A stretch of 64,000 nt of DNA from Thermococcus sp. (GTDB lineage Archaea; Methanobacteriota_B; Thermococci; Thermococcales; Thermococcaceae). Location: contig NZ_JALVUC010000019.1 of the NCBI RefSeq assembly GCF_027023865.1, positions 46,486 through 110,485 on the forward strand. Direction: 5' to 3'. Positions 47,140 through 54,415 of the stretch are shown here, in pieces (position 1 is the stretch's first letter; each line of letters starts with the position of its first letter). The translations under genes were made by a program, and so were the position numbers. Below the pieces are notes generated by a model. The model searched no databases and was not told the origin of the DNA. It saw nothing but the letters and a program-made list of their open reading frames with translations.

Positions 47140-48090
47140 TCAAGCTCCGATTCGAGTATCGCCCACTCCCTCTCGGGCAGGGCATTCTCCTTGGCGTGGA
47201 CGAGGAGGTAGGAGCCTGACACAATTAGCAACGTCCCTGAGAATAGAAACCATGTCAAAAGCCCTAACAAACCCCCCGCTCACGACTATCGTCTCGAAGT
47301 TCTCGATGAGGAGGACAGCATTCTCACTCTCAAGGAGGTCCACCAAGTCGGTTTTCGAGCTGATGAGGGAGCCTGGAGTTACCACCCCTTTAACGGGCGC
47401 GGAGCTTACCCAGACCGCGTTGATATCATCACGCTTGAACCAATCGAATAGCCTCTTCGAAGGATCCCTACTGAAAACGTAGGGCTTAAGACCTTTTCCC
47501 ATCAGGTCGAGGAGCATGTAGCGGGCCTTTATTCTGTCCGGGAAAAGGTAGCCACCGGGCGAGACATCCTCCGGGAGCATTTTTCTGGCATTGAAGCCGG
47601 CAAGCAGGTCGTAGGCCTTCTTAAGGCGTTCGTAGTGGTTCTTCTCCATGTCCGCGAGCTGGGCGAACAGAACCCTGGAATCCTCGCGTGTTGCCTTCTG
47701 AGAGAGGAGTTCGTAGGTCTGCTGGGCGAACAGCTCGCTCTGCATGCAATACCCGAGTGCCCCAAGGTAATCATCCACCGTCTCAAACTCCGGGTAGAAG
47801 GGCGCAACCTCAATGGGGGGAGCGTCAACCTTAACAGGTTCCTCATCAGAATACAGCTTTTTGAATAGGGAATAAAGTCTGTCGTGGTGTTCCTGGCTCT
47901 CGTCGGCCATCTGGATGAAGAGGATCTTTATACTCTCCCTGCCGGCGTGTTCCGCCAGTTTGCGGTAGTACTCAACCTCGTCTCGCTCGTTGAAGATGGC
48001 GTAGCTCAGTATCTCCTTAACCGGTCGGTCTCTAAGGGTCTCTATAACCCTCTCCATGTATCTCTTGAGTTCAGGCGACAGGTGCGGCAT
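47140..48090 (-). CDS. Ferritin-like/rubrerythrin domain fused to a DUF835 domain (3' frameshift)
   Basis: Residues 10-160 form two ferritin-like four-helix halves: EILSYAIFNERDEVEYYRKLAEHAG and QMADESQEHHDRLYSLFKK, then YCMQSELFAQQTYELL and LADMEKNHYERLKKAYD, giving Glu and ExxH di-iron ligands. From about residue 190 a DUF835 domain follows (YVFSRDPSKRLFDWFK, VWVSSAPVKGVVTPGSLISSKTDLVDLLES). As written the frame ends with an odd basic tail; dropping one base of the run at 47235-47237 gives TLLIVSGSYLLVHAKENALP and an end at 47127, the expected strand/helix pattern. So the last 35-40 residues are probably frame-shifted. ATG 48090 follows gtgat. Possible role: iron- or peroxide-linked signalling. 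Confidence 0.75.
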   Translation of the reverse strand: MPHLSPELKRYMERVIETLRDRPVKEILSYAIFNERDEVEYYRKLAEHAGRESIKILFIQMADESQEHHDRLYSLFKKLYSDEEPVKVDAPPIEVAPFYPEFETVDDYLGALGYCMQSELFAQQTYELLSQKATREDSRVLFAQLADMEKNHYERLKKAYDLLAGFNARKMLPEDVSPGGYLFPDRIKARYMLLDLMGKGLKPYVFSRDPSKRLFDWFKRDDINAVWVSSAPVKGVVTPGSLISSKTDLVDLLESENAVLLIENFETIVVSGGFVRAFDMVSILRDVANCVRLLPPRPRQGECPAREGVGDTRIGA

Positions 48091-48158
48091 ACTCAATCAC
48101 AATTACAGATACCGCCCTCAGCAGAAAAGCTTTTCTACCCGGTTCAGAAGTCCCAACC

Positions 48159-48917
48159 ATGATAGACGCCCACTGTCACGTCGAGATGTTCAAGGGAAAC
48201 GCTGGAGAAGTCGTCGAGGAGAGCAGAAAACACCTGAAGGCAGTGGTCGATTCCATCACGGAATACAGGAAGTTCCACGTCTGGAAGAGCTGGGAGCTGC
48301 TCAGGCCCCACTTTGGCTTCGTTCACCCAACACTGGGCTACGCGCCGAACGAGGCCAGAAGGGGCAACTGGGAGAAGGTCGAGAGGGTGGGAGCCTTCAT
48401 CCGCGAGCACGCCGGTGAGATAGTGGCCCTGGGTGAAATAGGGCTGGACTTCTACTACGCGAAGACCGAGGAGGAGAGGAGGAACCAGAGAGGGATTTTC
48501 CACCACTTCCTAAGCCTGGCCGCCGAGCTGGACCTTCCCGTTGTCCTCCACGCGCGAGACGCCGAGAGGGAGGTCTTTGAGGAGACTCAGAGAGCCGGTG
48601 TAAGGGCCTACTTCCACTCCTATGCGGGGAGCGTTGAGCTGGCTAAAGAAGTAGCCGAGAACGGTCACATAATCGGCATCAACACGGGGATAGACTTCAT
48701 CCCAGCAGTCAGAGAGGCGGCCGAGGTTTTACCGCTTGAGAACATCGTCGTCGAGACTGATTCACCATACATGAGCCCCTACAAGGGAAAGAAGAACTAC
48801 CCGTGGAACGTGGATTACGCAGTTAGAAGGATAGCGGAGCTTAGGGAGATGGAGTTTGAGGAAGTTGAGAGGGTCACCGAGAGAAACGCGGTGGGGTTTT
48901 TTGGACTCAAGCTCTGA
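48159..48917 (+). CDS. TatD-family metal-dependent hydrolase
   Basis: 252 residues. MIDAHCHVEM has the HxH pair, VALGEIGLDFYY the Glu, LPVVLHARDA and RAYFHSYAG the two further His, and VVETDSPYMSP the catalytic Asp. TatD enzymes are DNases/exonucleases or related amidohydrolases. ATG 48159 has no ribosome site but a TATA-like aagctttt about 25-30 bp upstream, consistent with a leaderless start. A small gene follows after 22 bp. Confidence 0.85.
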   Translation: MIDAHCHVEMFKGNAGEVVEESRKHLKAVVDSITEYRKFHVWKSWELLRPHFGFVHPTLGYAPNEARRGNWEKVERVGAFIREHAGEIVALGEIGLDFYYAKTEEERRNQRGIFHHFLSLAAELDLPVVLHARDAEREVFEETQRAGVRAYFHSYAGSVELAKEVAENGHIIGINTGIDFIPAVREAAEVLPLENIVVETDSPYMSPYKGKKNYPWNVDYAVRRIAELREMEFEEVERVTERNAVGFFGLKL

Positions 48918-48939
48918 GGAAAGAAGGGGGTGTGATAAA

Positions 48940-49239
48940 ATGACCGTTGAGGTTCCAGAGGTTGAAGAGGTCAGGAAACTGCTTGAAGAGCTTGACGAGA
49001 AAGCACTCCTGGCGAGGCTTGACTCGTTCGTAACACTGAACGATGGACTTGAGACAAAGAGAGGTGAGGACTACATAAAGCTCTCAATTCTGAGTTTTCT
49101 CGAGGGCCTGCTCACAAGCCTCAGAATGAAGTACCCCAAAAAGGAGGAGAGAGTGGGAAAACTTTACGAGGAGATAAAGGCAAAGAGGATGGAACTGGAT
49201 GAGCTATTCAGAAAACCCGCTATGCAGAATCTTAAATAA
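48940..49239 (+). CDS. Small helical protein, probably DUF3216
   Basis: 99 residues, all helix: VEEVRKLLEELDEKALLARLDSFVTLNDGLETKRGEDYIKLSILSFLEGLLTSLRMKYPKK. The length and pattern recall the Thermococcales-restricted DUF3216, which I cannot confirm. ATG 48940 has ggggtgtgat upstream. It follows TatD in the same direction. Confidence 0.65.
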   Translation: MTVEVPEVEEVRKLLEELDEKALLARLDSFVTLNDGLETKRGEDYIKLSILSFLEGLLTSLRMKYPKKEERVGKLYEEIKAKRMELDELFRKPAMQNLK

Positions 49240-49257
49240 AGGGGAGGCAGAGATCGC

Positions 49258-49650
49258 TTAGCGGAAAAGGGAGAGTGAAGTCTGGGGACAGTCCAACCTC
49301 TCAACAAAGGGTTTAATATCCAAAACCGGTGTCCCATCCAGGGCGTCTATGTCCTCGACTTTCAGTTTCCCATCTGTTATCTCCAGTATTCTAACGGTGT
49401 AGACTGCTATCGGGTTAGGTCTAACCGGGGAGCGGGTTGAAAAAACTCCTCTAAGTGGGTTTTTAGGGTCACCGCGAGGGTGAACCTTTAGGATTCTCCT
49501 TTTCTCTGGTGTATCAGAGAGATGAAACCAAAGGAGGAGTTTTACAAAATTACCCTCCTTCAGTCCATCGAGCCCCTCAATGAACTCGGGCAACAGTTCA
49601 ACCAACGTTCCGTTCTCTTTTTTGACGTAACCTATTGGAAAGATGTCCAT
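49258..49650 (-). CDS. tRNA N6-threonylcarbamoyladenosine methyltransferase-like protein (TrmO/TsaA family)
   Basis: 130 residues. The TsaA/YaeB beta-barrel block VHPRGDPKNPLRGVFSTRSPVRPNPIAVYTVRIL is present together with the N-terminal PIGYVKKENG and DALDGTPVLDIKPFV. Family members use SAM to methylate t6A37 of tRNA. ATG 49650 follows gggggtg, and the gene lies 2 bp from the stop of the upstream DHPS-like gene on the same strand, so they form an operon. Confidence 0.85.
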   Translation of the reverse strand: MDIFPIGYVKKENGTLVELLPEFIEGLDGLKEGNFVKLLLWFHLSDTPEKRRILKVHPRGDPKNPLRGVFSTRSPVRPNPIAVYTVRILEITDGKLKVEDIDALDGTPVLDIKPFVERLDCPQTSLSLFR

Positions 49651-49651
49651 C

Positions 49652-51196
49652 CTAGCACCCCCTTTTATAGAACCTCTCAAAAAGCTCGACCTCCTGCACG
49701 TAGCTCCTGCGGAGGTTCAGTGCCGTATATGCCCTCTCAAGCTCCCGCCCGAGGTAGAAGGCGTGCCTTGGGCTTATCTCGAAGTGTTCCAGGAGGGTAT
49801 CGATTATCGCGCTGGGCTCCTCTCCGGTTATCGTGAGCACTACCTTTGTCCCGCGGTGGGCGTTCATCCAGATTTTACCGCTCTCGACCCAGACCCGGAA
49901 GTAAAGGGGTTCGAGCTTAACGGGTCTTTCTTTGGCTTCTATTATCTCCCCGGCAGGCTCAAACTTCCACTCCGCAGGCTTCTTTTCCTTGAGCACCAGT
50001 AGGTCGAAGCCGAGGTCTTTGGGAAGGTCGAAGAGGTTCATATCTATAGCGCGCCTCAGCTCCCTAACAGACCCCCTCGCCTTGGCGCTAACCTCCGTTG
50101 TGAGGAGGAGGTTTATCGAGAGTTCCTTTGCGATTCCAGCGAGCAGAGCGTTTATGCCAATGCTATCCGCGTCGTAAAGCTCCACCACGTTTCCAACGCC
50201 CGCAAGTAGAACGTCATCGGGGTTCCTCTCGCGATAGAACTGGAAAGCCGTGATGGAGCGTGCTAGGTGGGGTACGTGCTCAAGGATGAGGTCAGGGATT
50301 ACCGTTTTGTAACCCAAATCAAAGGCCCTCTCCTTCAGCCTTTCGAGGAAACCGACGCGCTCGCCCGGTTTCGTTGGGAAGAAGCCCTCCCTCTGGTTCG
50401 TCGGAATTAGAACGACCGGCTTTTCGGTTACAAGCCCCTCAATGTTGCCCTCATCGACGCTGAGGAAGAGGTCAACGTAGTCAAGGGCCCTTTCAATCTC
50501 GGCTGTGTTGAGCGAGTCAAAGCTTATCGGGACTTGGAAGCCGTTCTCTTTGAGTCGCTCGCGGATTTCCGGGATTTCCTCGATGAAGTCGGGGTTGGTC
50601 TCCCCGGCAACCATGCCGATGTCGATTATATCGACACCCTCACGGAGGTAGTAGTGGGCCTTCTCGACGGTCTTTTCAACGCCGAGCTTAGGAGCGTCCA
50701 CAACCTCCCCCAGAATCCTCGCAGGGAAGTCCCTTCCAGCAGGGAGGTTTCCGATGAGGACGTTCCAGGGCTTTTTGAGGGCATTCTCGATGTAGCGCTC
50801 GTTCCTCGTTTTGTTTCGAATGTCTTCCACCCTCTTAAGCGCATCAACGGAGAAGAGGTCGTCGGCGGGAAGTTCTTTGCTCAGCTTGAAGCCCTCACTT
50901 AAGGCTTTGAGTGTCTGGGGCAGATCAATCGCGTTCCTCGGTCCCTTGAAGGTAGGGATACCAAGTTCGTCCTCTATGACCTGGGCCGAACCACGGACGA
51001 GGCCCGGAATGAGTATTAGGTCGTAGTCCTCACTCCGGACTCCGGCCTTTCTCAGGTAGTGCACTATAAGCTCAGGTGTGAGGAAGGCCGCGACACTGAT
51101 CGGTGTAACGAAGACCTCGCATCCCTTCCCGTACTTCCTCACGAGAGGCTCGGCGAGCCTGCCGGTGACGAGGAGGATCCTTCGGGCGTTCTCCAT
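49652..51196 (-). CDS. Dihydropteroate-synthase-like protein (archaeal, DUF6513-type)
   Basis: 514 residues. The N-terminal 140 residues (ILLVTGRLAEPLVRKYG, YDLILIPGLVRGSAQVIED, FKGPRNAIDLPQTL) are the DUF6513-like part. From about 170 a pterin-binding TIM barrel follows: ARILGEVVDAPKLGVEKTVEKAHYYLREGVDIIDIGMVAGET, then PISFDSLNTAEIERAL and AGVGNVVELYDADSIGINALLAGIA. In methanogens relatives belong to tetrahydromethanopterin synthesis, and a modified-folate role is likely here. ATG 51196 lacks an obvious ribosome site. Confidence 0.8.
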   Translation of the reverse strand: MENARRILLVTGRLAEPLVRKYGKGCEVFVTPISVAAFLTPELIVHYLRKAGVRSEDYDLILIPGLVRGSAQVIEDELGIPTFKGPRNAIDLPQTLKALSEGFKLSKELPADDLFSVDALKRVEDIRNKTRNERYIENALKKPWNVLIGNLPAGRDFPARILGEVVDAPKLGVEKTVEKAHYYLREGVDIIDIGMVAGETNPDFIEEIPEIRERLKENGFQVPISFDSLNTAEIERALDYVDLFLSVDEGNIEGLVTEKPVVLIPTNQREGFFPTKPGERVGFLERLKERAFDLGYKTVIPDLILEHVPHLARSITAFQFYRERNPDDVLLAGVGNVVELYDADSIGINALLAGIAKELSINLLLTTEVSAKARGSVRELRRAIDMNLFDLPKDLGFDLLVLKEKKPAEWKFEPAGEIIEAKERPVKLEPLYFRVWVESGKIWMNAHRGTKVVLTITGEEPSAIIDTLLEHFEISPRHAFYLGRELERAYTALNLRRSYVQEVELFERFYKRGC

Positions 51197-51286
51197 GGAA
51201 AGGGATTGATGGGATAGCTTTTAGGGGTTACGGTTTCAGGCGAAAGGTTTTTGTTCCAACAGGGGAAATCAACTAAAGGTGGTAAT

Positions 51287-52957
51287 ATGGAGCGTGATAA
51301 CCCCGTTGGAATCGTGTTCGGTGAATCGACCACCGACCACTTCACGTTCATAGTGAACCCGAAGAACGGGCTTCCCCGCTTTGGGGAGTTTCTCATAGCA
51401 AGAAACAGGGATGGGGATGAGGTTTTAGCCATTCTGAAGTCGATAAGAAACGTCAACTGGCTTATGGACGCAGGAAGGGGGAGCTACGATTACGTTGAGA
51501 AGACGGTCAACGTTTTCTCGAAGGGCGTCTTAGACAAGAGTGAGGAGATACTCGCGACGGCGAAGGTTTTAGGTGTTCTCAGAAGAATAAGCGGGGAATT
51601 TCTCACCAAACCTGCCCCCAACCGCGTCCCTATAAAGCCGGGTGAGAAGGTTTATCTCGCGAGGGATGAAGACCTGGAGAGAATTTTCTCGCAGGGGCAC
51701 CTACGGCTCGGGAGGCTGATAGCGAGGGAGAACGTTGAGGTCAACCTCGACGCAAACAGGTTGGTTTCGAGGCACTTCGCGGTTCTGGCCGTCACCGGCG
51801 CCGGAAAGTCCAACACCATATCGGTTCTCACGAAGGAACTTGTGAGCAACGTCAACGCGACGGTTGTCCTCCTCGACCCCCACGGCGAGTACAGGCATTT
51901 GAGCTGGCCCGGCGCTCGCGTGAACCCGATAAAGGCCACTATAGACCCCGGGAGGATAAGGCTCAGCGAGTTCGCCACGCTCCTTGGGATAGCCGAAAAC
52001 GCCAGCCTTCAGAGACGCTTCCTTGGGCTGGTTTACAGAACCGTCAGGGAAGAGATGCGCAGGAAGGGGCGCATTGTAGGAGGAATGGACTTCATCCACG
52101 AGATGGAGGACAAGATAGAGGAGTGGATACGCGTTTACGAGAACACCGACGACAAGGTCATCTACTACTACGACGAGAGGGGCATCGAGACGCCGAGGAA
52201 GATACAGGCGAAGGACCTCGACTCCCTGATAAGACTAAAAGATTATTTAAGCGAGCTTCGTGCCAACTTCGGCGAGTTCATAAGCCCGATCAACGTCCTG
52301 AGTGAGATAAGACCCGGAATGGTGAACGTCATAGATCTGAGTGGCATGGAAGAGGATCAGATGATAACCCTCGCGAGCTTTGTTCTCAGGGGAATCCTCA
52401 AGAACCGCATCGACTACATAAAGGCCGCCAGAACCAACGACAGGACCACGATGAGGGAGATAGCCGAGGAGTATCCGGCTGTGAAAAAGCCCCTGCTGGT
52501 TATAGCTGAGGAGGCACACATATTCGCACCAAGGGGTGAAAAGAACCCGGCAACGCTCTGGCTCGGCAAGATTGCCCGCGAGGGCAGGAAGTTCGGAGTC
52601 GGCCTTGGCATAGTCTCACAGAGGCCGAAGAAGCTGGACGACGACATCCTGAGCCAGACCAACACGAAGATCATCCTCAAGCTCGTCGAGCCGAACGACC
52701 AGCGCTACGTTCAGCAGGCAAGCGAGCAGATAAGCGAAGATCTGCTGAGCGATATTGCTTCCCTAGGTGTTGGTGAAGCGGTGATAGTCGGCTACGCAAT
52801 AACGATCCCGGCGATGGTAAAAATATACAGCTTCGAGAAGGACATGAAGGGCCACTACGGCGGTGGGGACATCGATATAGTCGCTGAGTGGCTCGAGGGG
52901 AAGGACGAGGAAGAGAACACGACGGAAGAGGAGGCTATAAAGGCTCTCCCGCTGTGA
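51287..52957 (+). CDS. herA: HerA, bidirectional DNA helicase/translocase of end resection
   Basis: 556-residue hexameric ATPase. A HAS-barrel-like N-terminal domain is followed by Walker A AVTGAGKSNTISVLTKEL (about 167-184), LLDPHGEYRHLSWPG, Walker B KPLLVIAEEAHIFAP, and the arginine-finger region KIAREGRKFGVGLGIVSQRPKKLDDDILSQTNTKI. It works with NurA and Mre11-Rad50 to make 3' single-stranded ends for recombination. ATG 51287 follows aaggtggtaat; the longer ORF lacks a site. It is the first gene of herA-mre11-rad50-nurA. Confidence 0.95.
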   Translation: MERDNPVGIVFGESTTDHFTFIVNPKNGLPRFGEFLIARNRDGDEVLAILKSIRNVNWLMDAGRGSYDYVEKTVNVFSKGVLDKSEEILATAKVLGVLRRISGEFLTKPAPNRVPIKPGEKVYLARDEDLERIFSQGHLRLGRLIARENVEVNLDANRLVSRHFAVLAVTGAGKSNTISVLTKELVSNVNATVVLLDPHGEYRHLSWPGARVNPIKATIDPGRIRLSEFATLLGIAENASLQRRFLGLVYRTVREEMRRKGRIVGGMDFIHEMEDKIEEWIRVYENTDDKVIYYYDERGIETPRKIQAKDLDSLIRLKDYLSELRANFGEFISPINVLSEIRPGMVNVIDLSGMEEDQMITLASFVLRGILKNRIDYIKAARTNDRTTMREIAEEYPAVKKPLLVIAEEAHIFAPRGEKNPATLWLGKIAREGRKFGVGLGIVSQRPKKLDDDILSQTNTKIILKLVEPNDQRYVQQASEQISEDLLSDIASLGVGEAVIVGYAITIPAMVKIYSFEKDMKGHYGGGDIDIVAEWLEGKDEEENTTEEEAIKALPL

Positions 52958-52966
52958 GGTGTCACT

Positions 52967-54415
52967 ATGAAGTTCGCGCACATCGCCGACGTTCACCTTG
53001 GGAGGGAGCAGTTCAACCAGCCCTTCCGCTATGACGACTACCTCAAGGCCTTCCGCGAGGCCGTCGAGAAGTCTGTAAAGGCCAACGTTGATTTTATACT
53101 CATCGCCGGAGACCTCTTCCACGTGAGCAGACCGTCGCCGAGGACGATACGCGATGCCGTCGAGATCCTTGAACTGCCGAGGAAAAAGGACATCCCGGTT
53201 TTCGCGATAGAGGGCAACCACGACAAGACCATAAGGGAGACGTCAGTCTTCGACCTTCTCGAGCACCTTGGGCTGGTATACACCGTTGGCCTCAAGAGGG
53301 AGCCAAGGAAGGGTGAGTTCCAAGAAAGTAAAAGGCTTTCCGAAAACCGTTATCTCGTATGGGGAAAGATCGGCGACCTTGAAATCCACGGACTGAGGCA
53401 CCACACGCGCTGGCAGCTCATAAGAAAAGAGGGCTCTATTAATGTTCTCAAAACCCTGTTCAAGGGAAAGAAGGGGATTCTAATGCTCCACCAGGCAGTT
53501 GACTACCTGGCCAAGGACACGCCCTATCAAGATGCGTTCGACCTCAGACTGAGCGAACTCCCGGACGGATTCTCCTACTACGCCCTCGGGCACATCCACG
53601 TCAGGAGGATTGCGGAACCTTCTCAAACTGGATTAAGCGGTCCCCTGGTTTATCCCGGCTCCTTAGAGAGGACCGAGGTTAGGGAGGCAAGCCACCTAAT
53701 CCGCTATTCCACGAGGGACAGGAAGCCAAAGGTAATGGAGAACCGCGAGCCTAAAGGATTCTACATCGTTGAGGACTTCCAGCCGGAGTTCGTGGAGGTC
53801 GGGACGAGGCCATTCTACTCGGTCAGGGTTGAAGGGAACAGCAAAGCCGAGCTGAGGAGGAAGGTCGAGGAGGTTTCATCGCTCATCCCAAAGGACGCCA
53901 TTGCAGTAATAACGCTAGAGGGGACAATTAAGGGGGGTGTCGCCTTAGCTGAGTTCAACGACCTGCTCAGGGATTCCGGGATAAAATACTACACGTTCAG
54001 AAGCAGGGTCGTTGGGGAGGCAGTTCTATCAAAGGAGAGATTAAGCGAGGAGGAGCTGTTCACGGAGTGGGAGAAGGAACTGCTGATGCACCTTCGCGTC
54101 CCTCCGAAGGAGTTCTCAGAGGGGATTTCGGAGTTCATCCCTTGGCTAATGGAGAGGTATGGGAAGGGGATACCAGCGAAGGCCGTGATTTCGAAGAAGA
54201 CCCCAACGACATTGGAGGCAAAGAAAGAAAAAATAGCGAAAGCTGGGGAAAAAACCTCCAAGAAGGAGACTAAAGCCCCTGAGAAACCACCTAAAGGTAA
54301 GGAACCAGCAAAAAGGGAGAAGCTCGGGAAGGAAGAGAACGACAAAAAGAAACCCACCCTAAAACCCAAAAATCCAGCAAGCCTCGACGCATGGCTGAGG
54401 AGGGATACGCCGTGA
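52967..54415 (+). CDS. mre11: DNA double-strand break repair nuclease Mre11
   Basis: 482 residues. The calcineurin-like phosphoesterase motifs are ADVHLGREQFN (residues 7-17), LIAGDLFH, EGNHDKT, LMLHQ and YALGHIHVR. They coordinate two Mn ions for 3'-5' exo- and endonuclease action. The last 90 residues are Lys/Glu/Pro-rich and end in SLDAWLRRDTP, probably the Rad50-binding helix region. ATG 52967 follows gaggtgtc and lies 9 bp after herA. Confidence 0.95.
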   Translation: MKFAHIADVHLGREQFNQPFRYDDYLKAFREAVEKSVKANVDFILIAGDLFHVSRPSPRTIRDAVEILELPRKKDIPVFAIEGNHDKTIRETSVFDLLEHLGLVYTVGLKREPRKGEFQESKRLSENRYLVWGKIGDLEIHGLRHHTRWQLIRKEGSINVLKTLFKGKKGILMLHQAVDYLAKDTPYQDAFDLRLSELPDGFSYYALGHIHVRRIAEPSQTGLSGPLVYPGSLERTEVREASHLIRYSTRDRKPKVMENREPKGFYIVEDFQPEFVEVGTRPFYSVRVEGNSKAELRRKVEEVSSLIPKDAIAVITLEGTIKGGVALAEFNDLLRDSGIKYYTFRSRVVGEAVLSKERLSEEELFTEWEKELLMHLRVPPKEFSEGISEFIPWLMERYGKGIPAKAVISKKTPTTLEAKKEKIAKAGEKTSKKETKAPEKPPKGKEPAKREKLGKEENDKKKPTLKPKNPASLDAWLRRDTP

